Source: an uncultured Coprococcus sp. (lineage in GTDB: Bacteria; Bacillota; Clostridia; Lachnospirales; Lachnospiraceae). Taken from it: a DNA stretch of 10,283 nt. This document shows, one piece after another, positions 1 through 6,609 of the stretch. A model generated the notes under the pieces. It saw nothing but the letters and a program-made list of their open reading frames with translations. It was not told the origin of the DNA and made no database searches. The stretch is from positions 1-10,283 of the forward strand of contig USSH01000065.1 in the NCBI GenBank assembly GCA_900557435.1. Reading direction: 5' to 3'. The position numbers and the translations under genes were made by a program. The stretch's first letter is position 1. Each line of letters opens with the position of its first letter.

Positions 1-38
1 GATTTAATGAAAGCTTTATAAAGATTTACAGAGTGGAT
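1..38 (+). repeat. 38-bp exact direct repeat, copy 1
   Basis: These 38 bases are identical to 6303-6340, in the same orientation. The copy begins at the first base of the window, so the true repeat may extend further upstream. It opens with six codons readable as DLMKAL followed by TAA (19-21), so it could be the last codons and 3' flank of a gene whose body lies outside the window. Beyond base 38 the two copies diverge. No integrase or transposase is next to it. Its role is unknown. Confidence 0.9.
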
Positions 39-180
39 AGTTGTAAAAGCCTATTTTAAAATTATATGTATTATAAGAAGAGAAAGTAAAGTGACTTTAT
101 GACATAGCGCTAATTGCACCATAAAACAACGCATGGTTATAAAAATATAGAAAAATATATATAATAAATAATCTTTTTTG

Positions 181-209
181 TTGGTATTGCACAAATAATG
201 CAGTATAAT
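181..209 (+). promoter_or_regulatory. Predicted sigma-A promoter for the sbcDC operon
   Basis: A -35-like TTGGTA (181-186, four of six consensus bases) and a perfect -10 TATAAT (204-209) are separated by 17 bases, the optimal spacing. Transcription would start near 216 and give a leader of roughly 290 nt before sbcD. The surrounding DNA is very AT-rich, so a chance match is possible, but no better promoter is visible before sbcD. Confidence 0.55.
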
Positions 210-319
210 ATAATAATACATTTCTTATATGTTGGTGTATGCGGGGGAGATTCATATTTTGTAAGTCTTTGAATTAAGCGATTACTTTATCTAGATATTT
301 AGCAATTTCTAATCTGTTA

Positions 320-366
320 TTTCCCCCAATATAATTATAAATGCACCTGCTGGAAAAAGGGGGAAA
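320..366 (+). promoter_or_regulatory. Leader inverted repeat overlapping an SD-like G-run
   Basis: TTTCCCCC at 320-327 is the exact reverse complement of GGGGGAAA at 359-366, with a 31-nt loop. The right arm is the purine-rich Shine-Dalgarno-like sequence five bases before the ATG at 369. Folding of the transcript could therefore hide the ribosome binding site of the small upstream ORF. The 31-nt loop makes the hairpin weaker than a terminator, and no U-tract follows. Confidence 0.35.
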
Positions 367-368
367 AG

Positions 369-508
369 ATGACGAGTAGGTTAGTGCTGATGACATTGCC
401 GAAATGTATTTAACATTTAGAAATGATGAATCAAAAGATAAAGAAATTAGTATGGAAGATAAAGAAATTAGCATGAAAGATATGTTTGCTGAGTTGGAGG
501 AAATATGA
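369..508 (+). pseudogene. Small, apparently frameshifted ORF overlapping sbcD
   Basis: An ATG at 369 lies five bases after GGGGG but stops after 14 codons (TAA 411-413). A second frame runs from about 380 through M404 to TGA at 506-508 and reads YLTFRNDESK, then two 7-residue repeats DKEISME/DKEISMK, then DMFAELEEI. A single indel between about 369 and 380 would join the two into an ORF of about 49 codons. The end overlaps the sbcD start as ATGA, the usual geometry of translational coupling, and the sbcD ribosome binding site lies inside it. I do not recognise the product. It could be the acidic tail of a decayed gene, or a real short peptide starting at M404 (34 aa), although M404 has no visible ribosome binding site. 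Confidence 0.4.
437..478 (+). repeat. Tandem 21-bp repeat, two units
   Basis: Units 437-457 and 458-478 match at 19 of 21 positions and stay in frame, encoding DKEISME and DKEISMK. Both differences are transitions, one of them silent (AGT/AGC). This looks like a slippage duplication inside the small ORF ahead of sbcD. Confidence 0.85.
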
Positions 509-1740
509 GACTATTACATTTGAGCGATTTACATTTGGGGAAGAGCATATATGGCTATTCCATGATAGAAGACCAGAGATTCTGGATAGACGAATTTTTA
601 AAGGTGTGTGATGAGCAGAAACCAGATGCCGTCATGGTTGCGGGGGATGTGTATGATCGTGCCACACCTGGGGCGGCGGCGATCATGTTGTTGGATTACT
701 TCATTGGGGAGATTTCAAACAGGCAGATCCCACTGCTTATCATCGCCGGCAATCACGATAGCGGGGAGAGGCTTGAATATGCTGGGGAAATATTGAAAAA
801 GCATGATGTATACATAGCGGGTGTGCCACAGCGGAAGATTACCAGAGTTACACTTCCGGATGAAGAGGGAGAGGTGAATTTTTATCTCCTGCCATATCTG
901 TATCCGGAGCGCGTAGCAAGCTTTTTTGACAGAAATGATATTAAAAGTTATGAGGAGGCAATGATCAATTATCTGAGTCATCAAGATATAGATACCAGTG
1001 AGAGAAATGTTCTTATTGCCCACCAGAATATCATTGCAGATGGTGTAGAGGCAGAGCGTGGTGGTTCTGAAACCATGTCAGGAGGAATCGGACCTATCGA
1101 CTATTCGGTGTTTGATGATTTTGATTATGTTGCTTTGGGACATATACATAGAGCCCGCCCGGTTGGAAGATCACAGGTTCGTTACGCCGGTACACCTATC
1201 TGTTATCACCTTGACGAGACAAAGCAGGGAAAGAAAGGCCCGTTATTGGTGGAGATTGGCCCGAAGGGTGAGGAAATAAAGGTTGAAACTATAGAGATAA
1301 AGCCGCTGCATAGGATGCGGTATGAAAAGGGAACAAAAGAAGAGCTGCATGCCATGTTTGAAAATGATAATGGCAGAGATGAGTATGTGGGACTGGTGAT
1401 GACGGATGAGAGAGTAGACTCCGTTACATATGCATACTTCAATGATCTCTTACAGAAAAGGGGCAGCAAGCTTTTGGAATTCAGATCAGAGGCGAAGTCC
1501 CAGTCAGGAGTCAGGGAAGGCAGATCCCGTGAGGAGATACAGAGGGAAAGCCTTCAGGATTTATTTGCGGAGCTATATACGAAGGCGAATAACGATGAGC
1601 CACCAACCACAGAAGAATATGAGATGATGAAATTTGCAGCCGATAAGATGTCCAGATGCGAAGTCACAAAGGATGCAAATCCAGATAATTCTCTGGTGGA
1701 TGAAGTGATTGCATTTGCCAGACAGTTAGGAGGGGAGTAG
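505..1740 (+). CDS. sbcD: Exonuclease subunit SbcD (Mre11-like)
   Basis: This is the metallophosphoesterase nuclease subunit of SbcCD, the bacterial Mre11-Rad50 complex, which cleaves DNA hairpins and trims blocked double-strand ends in the cytoplasm. The calcineurin-like metal-binding motifs are all present in order: D8 and H10 (SDLHLG), D48 (AGDVYDR), N83-H84 (GNHDS), H173 (IAHQN) and H213/H215 (GHIHRAR). About residues 260-350 form the capping region, and the tail from about 350 is charged and variable. The 411-aa length is normal for the family. The ATG is preceded by GGAGG at 496-500, and the N-terminus MRLLHLSDLHLGK is canonical, so the start is secure. It overlaps the upstream small ORF by ATGA and is followed three bases later by its partner sbcC. 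All metal ligands are intact, so the enzyme should be active. Confidence 0.97.
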   Translation: MRLLHLSDLHLGKSIYGYSMIEDQRFWIDEFLKVCDEQKPDAVMVAGDVYDRATPGAAAIMLLDYFIGEISNRQIPLLIIAGNHDSGERLEYAGEILKKHDVYIAGVPQRKITRVTLPDEEGEVNFYLLPYLYPERVASFFDRNDIKSYEEAMINYLSHQDIDTSERNVLIAHQNIIADGVEAERGGSETMSGGIGPIDYSVFDDFDYVALGHIHRARPVGRSQVRYAGTPICYHLDETKQGKKGPLLVEIGPKGEEIKVETIEIKPLHRMRYEKGTKEELHAMFENDNGRDEYVGLVMTDERVDSVTYAYFNDLLQKRGSKLLEFRSEAKSQSGVREGRSREEIQRESLQDLFAELYTKANNDEPPTTEEYEMMKFAADKMSRCEVTKDANPDNSLVDEVIAFARQLGGE

Positions 1741-1743
1741 CCT

Positions 1744-4700
1744 ATGAAACCAATAAAACTTGAGATGACAGCATTTGGTTCGTTTAAGAATCATACAGTG
1801 ATAGATTTTTCCAACTTTGAAAAAGAAGTTTTTCTTATAACGGGAGATACCGGGGCCGGCAAAACGACTATATTCGATGCCATTACTTATGGACTTTTTG
1901 GAACCTTAAGTGGTTCAGGCAGCAAGTCGAGGACTCCGGAGATGATGCACACGAAGCAGCTCTCTAAGAGTATTGACACAGTTGTTGAGTTGACATTTGC
2001 ACACAATGGTGAAACTTATAGAGTTGTGAGGACCATGCACTATGCTAAGAAGCAGAAGCTTGAGAATCAGTATGACGACAAGGCATCTCTGAAAGCTGTG
2101 CTTTATGATTCGGAAGGACAGGCGTGTTGTTCGGGTGCAAAATACGTGACAGACGAGATTGAAAGGATCCTGGGAATCAAAGTAGAGCAGTTCTTGAAGA
2201 TTGTCATGCTGGCTCAGGGAGAGTTTAAGGCATTTCTTACTTCCGCGGGTGATAAGAAGGCTGAGATTATTGGTACCTTGTTTGACAGCAGTAAGTATGA
2301 GTATTATGAGAAGATATTCAAGCTTGCATATGACAAGCTGGCGGACGAGAGAAAAGAATCTGAAGGAAGAATAAAGCTTGTGCTTGATAGTACGTTTAAC
2401 AAGCCGGACACAGACAGATATTCTGAGGAGCTGTGGCTGTGGAGAGGGGAAGATGATAAGCTGATCGGCAATCTCACTGCACTGCTTGATGATGAGCAGG
2501 CAGAGTATGACGAAGTGTCCAGAAAGGCAAATGAACTTGCAAAGCGCAGGGATGATCTGCTTCTGGAAAGAAAGAATGCGGAAATTAACAATAATAATCT
2601 GAAAGAATTGGCAGAGTGTCAAAAAGCCTTGGAAGCGCTTGAGGCAAGAAAAGGTGAGATAGTCCAGAAGAGGCTTGAGCGGGAGCAAATCTGGAAGGCC
2701 TGGTATGATATACATGGTTTGGTGAATCAGCTGGAGAATATCCAGCACAGATTGAACTATGAGATTGAGGAAAAATCAAATTTGGAGAAGCGACTAGGCG
2801 AGGTTACGCAGGAACTGGCACAGCTGAGTGAGGAGACTGCTCAGGATGAGGCTATGCTGAGCCAGAAAGAGAGCTTGGGAATCGAGATTGATAGTTTGCG
2901 GAAGTCAGTTCTGAAATTCGAGAGCAGGGATGCTGAGAGAAAGAACCTGCAGACTCTCCAGAAGCGAAGCGACGATATACTCAGTAAAATATCCACTTAC
3001 AAGGATGAGAGGAACAAGACAGAGAGCCTTCTTGAAAAGTGTAAGGAGCAGCTGAGGCATCTTTCAGGTGCAGACGCCGTGTTGATAGAGAAGAATCAGT
3101 TGGTGGAGTATAGGGAGAAACAGCTTGAAGACATCAGAAGTCTGATAGGATACCGGAATTCCCTTCTTGCCACTGAGAAGAAAAGGGAAGAGGCGGCTGC
3201 CCTCTGTGCAGAATCAAGTGAGAACTGCAGTAAGCTGGATGCGGAGTTTTATGATCTTCAAACCCGCTTTTACAGTGGACAGGCTGGACTATTGGGCGAA
3301 AAGCTTCTGGCGGATATAAGGCAGAATGGCTCAGGAATATGTCCGGTGTGCAGAACTAAGATCCAAGGGGATGTCAGTAAGATTGTGACAAGAGGTGAGG
3401 ATGTTCCTGTTGAAGATGATGTAAAGGCCGCAGAGGAGCGGAGTAGAAAAGCCAAGGCAGAATTCGATAAAAAGCATAGTGAATTCGAAAGGTACAAAGC
3501 CCAGTCTGAGGAAAAGAGGGCGGAGCTTGTAAAGAATCTGCAGAAGCTTCTGGGAGATTCCGTAGCAGATCAGGCACTGGCTGACGGATATCTGGAGAAC
3601 CAGGCTGAAGCGGAGGAAGCGCAGAAGCAGCAGGCGATTGCTGAGAGAAAACAGGCCGAAGAAAATGTAAAAGAGAAGGAAAAACAGGAAAAGAACAAGG
3701 AGAGATTTGAAGAGCAGCTGCATAAATTTGATGAGAATATAAATATAGAGAATGAAAATCTGGCAGCAGTCAATAAGGATATAGCGGCTTCTATTGAGAA
3801 GATCAAAGGTATCGAGGAACAGCTGAAGGGCGAGAGTGCTGAGGAAGTTGAGAAAGAGATAAAGTCTAAAGAAGAAAAGTGCAAGGCTATCGAGAAAATT
3901 CTCAGTGATCACAAGATCCGTAAAGAGAAGCTGGATAAGGATAAAAATGTCATCACTGGTTCTCTGGTCAAAATCAACGAGGATATACCTAAAGATCAGG
4001 AGAATAAGAAGAATATATCTGAAGAACTTGAGAACAAGCTGGCGGAGGATGAGTTCGATAAGGTTGAAGATGCGGAAAGACTGATACAGGATATTGCAGA
4101 TGTGGCTACATGGATCAAGCACCGTGACGAAGAAATAAAGAAGTACGACATGGATGTAAAATCAACGAGTGATATGATAGCTTCTCTGGAGCCGAAGACA
4201 CAGGGATGCGAGTATATCGAACTTTCTGCAATCGACACCAGACTGGATGAGACAAAAACAGAGATTGAAACCGTGAAAGCTTCTCTGACCAGTGTTGACA
4301 AGCTTATAGACAATCATAGATCTGTACTTGATACAATATCCACTGAGAGTAGGAAACTGCAGAGCAGCAGACAAGCTGTGAAGATGCTTCGCTCCTTGAG
4401 TGAAAAAGCAAATGGAGTGAGCACGGATGGAGGAAAGCTGAGTTTTAGCAGGTATATTATGAGCTCAGTATTTGCTGAGATTGTACAGCATGCAAATGTA
4501 TGGCTGGACATTATGACAGGTGGAAGATATGAGCTGGTTCATGTTATGGAGACTAGCCACAACAGCTCCATCGCAGGGTTTGAACTGGAGATCCGAGATG
4601 TATTGCTTGGAACTCAGAGAGAAGCTGCATCGCTGTCTGGTGGTGAATCCTTCCTTGCATCTATGTCACTTGCTCTTGGCTTATCTGATGTGGTTCGAAA

Positions 4701-4923
4701 TGAAGCGGGTGGTATGGATATGGAGGCCTTGTTTATCGATGAGGGATTTGGTACTTTGGATGAAGAGGTGCTGACTAAGGTGGAGGAGGTACTGAAAACC
4801 TTAAAGAGCAATGGAAATATGGTTGGCATCATAACGCATATAGGCCGTCTGGAAATGATCACCGACAAGATTATAGAGGTGCATTACGATGTTGAGACAG
4901 GTAGTGCAGTAAAAGTAAAGTAA
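1744..4923 (+). CDS. sbcC: Exonuclease subunit SbcC (Rad50-like SMC ATPase)
   Basis: This is the ATPase subunit of SbcCD. ATP binding by its head engages DNA and controls the SbcD nuclease. The N-terminal half-site has Walker A GDTGAGKT at residues 34-41. Two long coiled-coil arms, rich in E, K, Q and A (about 180-500 and 560-870), flank the zinc hook CPVC at 533-536, which joins two molecules. The C-terminal half-site has the ABC signature LSGGES (964-969), Walker B ending in D999-E1000 (LFIDEG), the D-loop up to D1006 and the ITHIGR switch histidine. The 1059-aa length is typical. The start is supported by AGGAGGGG inside the end of sbcD. The 3-bp gap implies co-transcription and probably coupled translation. 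A 15-bp tandem duplication covers the stop codon. No motif is missing. Confidence 0.97.
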   Translation: MKPIKLEMTAFGSFKNHTVIDFSNFEKEVFLITGDTGAGKTTIFDAITYGLFGTLSGSGSKSRTPEMMHTKQLSKSIDTVVELTFAHNGETYRVVRTMHYAKKQKLENQYDDKASLKAVLYDSEGQACCSGAKYVTDEIERILGIKVEQFLKIVMLAQGEFKAFLTSAGDKKAEIIGTLFDSSKYEYYEKIFKLAYDKLADERKESEGRIKLVLDSTFNKPDTDRYSEELWLWRGEDDKLIGNLTALLDDEQAEYDEVSRKANELAKRRDDLLLERKNAEINNNNLKELAECQKALEALEARKGEIVQKRLEREQIWKAWYDIHGLVNQLENIQHRLNYEIEEKSNLEKRLGEVTQELAQLSEETAQDEAMLSQKESLGIEIDSLRKSVLKFESRDAERKNLQTLQKRSDDILSKISTYKDERNKTESLLEKCKEQLRHLSGADAVLIEKNQLVEYREKQLEDIRSLIGYRNSLLATEKKREEAAALCAESSENCSKLDAEFYDLQTRFYSGQAGLLGEKLLADIRQNGSGICPVCRTKIQGDVSKIVTRGEDVPVEDDVKAAEERSRKAKAEFDKKHSEFERYKAQSEEKRAELVKNLQKLLGDSVADQALADGYLENQAEAEEAQKQQAIAERKQAEENVKEKEKQEKNKERFEEQLHKFDENINIENENLAAVNKDIAASIEKIKGIEEQLKGESAEEVEKEIKSKEEKCKAIEKILSDHKIRKEKLDKDKNVITGSLVKINEDIPKDQENKKNISEELENKLAEDEFDKVEDAERLIQDIADVATWIKHRDEEIKKYDMDVKSTSDMIASLEPKTQGCEYIELSAIDTRLDETKTEIETVKASLTSVDKLIDNHRSVLDTISTESRKLQSSRQAVKMLRSLSEKANGVSTDGGKLSFSRYIMSSVFAEIVQHANVWLDIMTGGRYELVHVMETSHNSSIAGFELEIRDVLLGTQREAASLSGGESFLASMSLALGLSDVVRNEAGGMDMEALFIDEGFGTLDEEVLTKVEEVLKTLKSNGNMVGIITHIGRLEMITDKIIEVHYDVETGSAVKVK

Positions 4924-4938
4924 GTAAAAATAAAGTAA
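4909..4938 (+). repeat. Tandem 15-bp duplication across the sbcC stop codon
   Basis: Units 4909-4923 and 4924-4938 differ at one base. The first encodes the last residues VKVK and the TAA stop. The second lies directly after it and carries its own in-frame TAA. It looks like replication slippage and does not change the protein. Confidence 0.8.
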
Positions 4939-4970
4939 GTAGTAATTTTATAATTTGACTTTTGAACCAC

Positions 4971-5006
4971 AAAAGAGGCGGCCATCAAGTTTTGGCTGCC
5001 TCTTTT
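4971..5006 (+). terminator. Strong intrinsic terminator, probably bidirectional
   Basis: A 14-bp stem (4971-4984 with 4993-5006, one G-U wobble) encloses an 8-nt loop. The GC-rich core GAGGCGGCCA is flanked by AAAA on the left and TTTT on the right, so it can end transcription of sbcDC on the plus strand and of the convergent nuclease gene on the minus strand. It begins about 47 bases after the sbcC stop. Confidence 0.88.
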
Positions 5007-5040
5007 AACATGAATGAGATATGACTAATGAAATCAGGCT

Positions 5041-5079
5041 AGAAACAAAGCCCCTAAGGGCGCTGACTCGAGGCGTCAG
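5041..5079 (-). terminator. Possible weak terminator of the minus-strand nuclease gene
   Basis: Read on the minus strand, about 40 bases after the stop of the nuclease gene, two short hairpins follow one another: CTGAC/GTCAG (5 bp, 5063-5079) and GCCC/GGGC with loop TTAG (5050-5061). A T-rich run, TTTGTTTCT, follows. The stems are short, so this is tentative; the stronger hairpin at 4971-5006 may do the job instead. Confidence 0.35.
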
Positions 5080-5119
5080 ACACAGAGAATGTTCATCTGC
5101 ACCTGATATCGAGAAATTC

Positions 5120-6139
5120 TTATGAGATTATCCCCAGCTTCTTAAGCGCCGTTATAGTACATATGGAGGTATTCTTGTCGTAGCCAAGCTCCTCAAGCTT
5201 TGCTGGGTCGGAGATGTTCTCTTTCTGAGCAGTGAGCATAGCTTCGGTCAGCAGATCTTGGCCTTCAGAGCGCCCTTCAGCCAGCCCTTCATCCTTGCTT
5301 TCCTTAAGTTCCTTAGCCATAATTCTTTTCATCGCATCGTTCATCATAGAATGTGCCTCCTTCCATGTCTCAATTTTTTCTTCATTTACATCGGATACAA
5401 TGGCAAATATTGTCTCAGCAAACATGCTGTGTCTGCTGTCTAACTCGTTGACATTGTTCAAAAAATCATTGTAAGTGTCCTTTGAAATATCAGCAGTGAG
5501 CGCGTTCAGCCAGATTATGTCTTTCTCATCTTTGCCGGAGCTTTCAGCATCTGATGATGGCTTGGTGATGACGATCTGTATTGGAAACTGAGCGCCGTCT
5601 ACATGGTAGATGTTTCTGATATCTTCGCGGATGGTATATCCAAGTTCATTTAGCTCTTTCATAAGCTCCCTCGGATATGCGGCGCGCACGATGGATATAG
5701 TCATATCATTCTCGCAGACAGGTGCACCGTATGCATCGCAGTTGGCGGGAGAGATCATATACAGCAGCGCATATGCCTGTACCTTATAAAAAGTCTCAAG
5801 GTTTAACTCGTCCTTCGGCGATTTGTATTCAAGTATATTGTGTTTCCTGAAAAATCTGCCGATGTTGTTGTCGATGACTAGATCGTCAGGTTTCTTGACT
5901 ACGGTCAGGTCTATGCTCAGCGGTTTCCTGGTGAGCTGAAATTCTTCATTGAATTCAATATCATCCTCGTAGTCCTTCAGATACAGCCGCATGGCGTGGA
6001 CAAATCCTGTGTGCCACTGGACGCGGCCTGTGGTATCGTCAGAGCAGGTAGCGCTAGTTGCGAGATCAACCTTTGCTGCCTGAGTCGCATCACCGTTGCT
6101 GACATTAAGTTTATCGTCGTGTTTGTTGTTATATCTCAA
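5120..6139 (-). CDS. PD-(D/E)XK-fold putative nuclease, Rpn/transposase-like
   Basis: The 339-aa product resembles the PD-(D/E)XK proteins of Clostridia related to the Rpn (recombination-promoting nuclease) and 'nuclease family transposase' groups. The core is at residues 41-130. It runs from the opening QWHTGF (41-46) through acidic E65/E66 and D77 in the strand SIDLTVVKK, to E104-x-K106 (LEYKSP) and Q121 in the helix KVQAYALLY. This D...ExK...Q order is the expected catalytic set, and the spacing looks intact. The C-terminal third is charged, with an AEGRSEGQ stretch (287-294) and a LEELGYD segment typical of these tails. The start is TTG, six bases after a strong GGAGGT (6146-6151); the first in-frame ATG (M50) falls inside the core, so TTG is preferred. 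It stands alone and convergent to sbcC. The fold is fairly sure; substrate and role are not known. Confidence 0.75.
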   Translation of the reverse strand: MRYNNKHDDKLNVSNGDATQAAKVDLATSATCSDDTTGRVQWHTGFVHAMRLYLKDYEDDIEFNEEFQLTRKPLSIDLTVVKKPDDLVIDNNIGRFFRKHNILEYKSPKDELNLETFYKVQAYALLYMISPANCDAYGAPVCENDMTISIVRAAYPRELMKELNELGYTIREDIRNIYHVDGAQFPIQIVITKPSSDAESSGKDEKDIIWLNALTADISKDTYNDFLNNVNELDSRHSMFAETIFAIVSDVNEEKIETWKEAHSMMNDAMKRIMAKELKESKDEGLAEGRSEGQDLLTEAMLTAQKENISDPAKLEELGYDKNTSICTITALKKLGIIS

Positions 6140-6145
6140 ATAAGT

Positions 6146-6151
6146 ACCTCC
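6146..6151 (-). promoter_or_regulatory. Ribosome binding site fixing a TTG start
   Basis: On the minus strand GGAGGT is followed by six bases and then TTG (6139-6137), which begins the frame MRYNNK. An ATG overlapping this SD (6153-6151) opens only a 5-codon frame (MEVLI) that is out of phase. The SD position decides for TTG as the real start of the nuclease gene. Confidence 0.75.
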
Positions 6152-6193
6152 ATTTTACCCCATAAATTCATAAATAACAATGTAATAAATAGT

Positions 6194-6209
6194 TCATCTG
6201 GCCAGATGA
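6194..6209. promoter_or_regulatory. 16-bp perfect palindrome, candidate operator
   Basis: TCATCTGGCCAGATGA is its own reverse complement over all 16 bases. It lies 55 bp upstream of the TTG start of the nuclease gene, where a dimeric repressor could bind. A 10-bp palindrome TCCCGCGGGA follows at 6227-6236. No adjacent regulator gene is present in the window, so a regulatory role is inferred from position and symmetry only. Confidence 0.4.
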
Positions 6210-6302
6210 TCGCTTGCGTTTGCAGTTCCCGCGGGAGATACTTTTCATGTATTTTTGTTGAGGATACATGAGAGGAAAGGGAAAATCAAGGGTAACTATG
6301 TA

Positions 6303-6340
6303 GATTTAATGAAAGCTTTATAAAGATTTACAGAGTGGAT
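6303..6340 (+). repeat. 38-bp exact direct repeat, copy 2
   Basis: This copy is identical to 1-38 and lies 6302 bp downstream in the same orientation. The pair brackets sbcD, sbcC and the putative nuclease gene. The reading frame DLMKAL then TAA is preserved in both. Sequence after the repeat is unrelated between copies; sequence before copy 1 is outside the window, so the left boundary cannot be set. Confidence 0.9.
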
Positions 6341-6422
6341 TATTAAAACGTAGTTTATCATCCAGCATGGATAAAACTATATAAAATCGCCGCATGAGTT
6401 ATGCTGTAAAGTCCCCGAAATA

Positions 6423-6451
6423 TTGTTTTTACCATATGGCTGTGTTAGAAT
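6423..6451 (+). promoter_or_regulatory. Predicted extended -10 promoter for azlC
   Basis: TAGAAT at 6446-6451 (five of six -10 consensus bases) carries the upstream TGn of an extended -10 element. It lies 17 bases after a weak -35, TTGTTT (6423-6428). The start site would be near 6458, leaving a leader of about 150 nt before azlC. Confidence 0.5.
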
Positions 6452-6460
6452 GATCGTGGA

Positions 6461-6513
6461 TATCCTATAGAAATAGTAGGATAATTATGGCTGTTTTGTC
6501 TGCGTGGCAATAA
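6461..6513 (+). promoter_or_regulatory. Inverted repeat and 8-codon mini-ORF in the azlC leader
   Basis: TATCCTA (6461-6467) and TAGGATA (6477-6483) form a 7-bp inverted repeat with a 9-nt spacer just downstream of the predicted start site. The right arm contains AGGA (6478-6481), five bases before an ATG that opens the mini-ORF MAVLSAWQ (6487-6513). The hairpin could mask that SD, or the repeat could be an operator; in Bacillus azlBCD is controlled by the Lrp-like AzlB. Neither role is shown by the sequence alone. Confidence 0.3.
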
Positions 6514-6609
6514 GCCCAAGTTTGTACTGTGCTACCTGGAGCTATTGTGATAAGTGGAATTAGGCGATCGCTGCGCTGACTTCAGAGAAAGGAAAAAATC
6601 GGAAAAATC

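Larger units (their letters stand above)
39..368 (+). other. AT-rich intergenic leader upstream of sbcD
   Basis: This stretch of about 330 bases is clearly richer in A and T than the genes to its right and shows no convincing full-length gene. Within it I can support a sigma-A-type promoter (181-209) and an inverted repeat whose left arm is at 320-327. A minus-strand frame at 274-474 is open, but it has no ribosome binding site and is antisense to the small ORF, so it is not called. The first 140 bases after the repeat show nothing I recognise. Confidence 0.6.
6140..6609. other. Intergenic region between the divergent nuclease and azlC genes
   Basis: No convincing gene lies in these 470 bases. 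The region contains the nuclease SD, a 16-bp palindrome, a 10-bp palindrome (6227-6236), the second 38-bp repeat copy, a predicted azlC promoter and an inverted repeat with a mini-ORF. A plus-strand frame between stops at 6207-6209 and 6321-6323 ends in KIKGNYVDLMKAL, with its last six codons inside the 38-bp repeat. It may be a gene-end remnant, but it has no start I can defend. I found no sequence matching the known T-box, TPP, SAM or purine riboswitch cores. Confidence 0.6.

Noticed and set aside
274..474. Minus-strand 66-codon frame ending in NNRLEIAKYLDKVIA
   Set aside because: The tail looks protein-like, but there is no ribosome binding site, the first half is antisense to the tandem repeat of the small plus-strand ORF, and AT-rich DNA opens such frames easily.
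1915..2748. Long minus-strand open frame opposite sbcC (277 codons), and another at 3331-4122
   Set aside because: These are shadows of the strongly biased coiled-coil codons of sbcC. They have no ribosome binding sites, and their products are low-complexity, rich in L, F and S.
6140..6165. Minus-strand promoter TTGTTA-17-TAAAAT before the nuclease gene
   Set aside because: The -10 would abut the Shine-Dalgarno, so the transcript would start after it and lose the ribosome binding site.
1..6340. An integrative element with att sites
   Set aside because: The direct repeat fits such a picture, but no integrase, recombinase, relaxase or phage gene lies between the copies.
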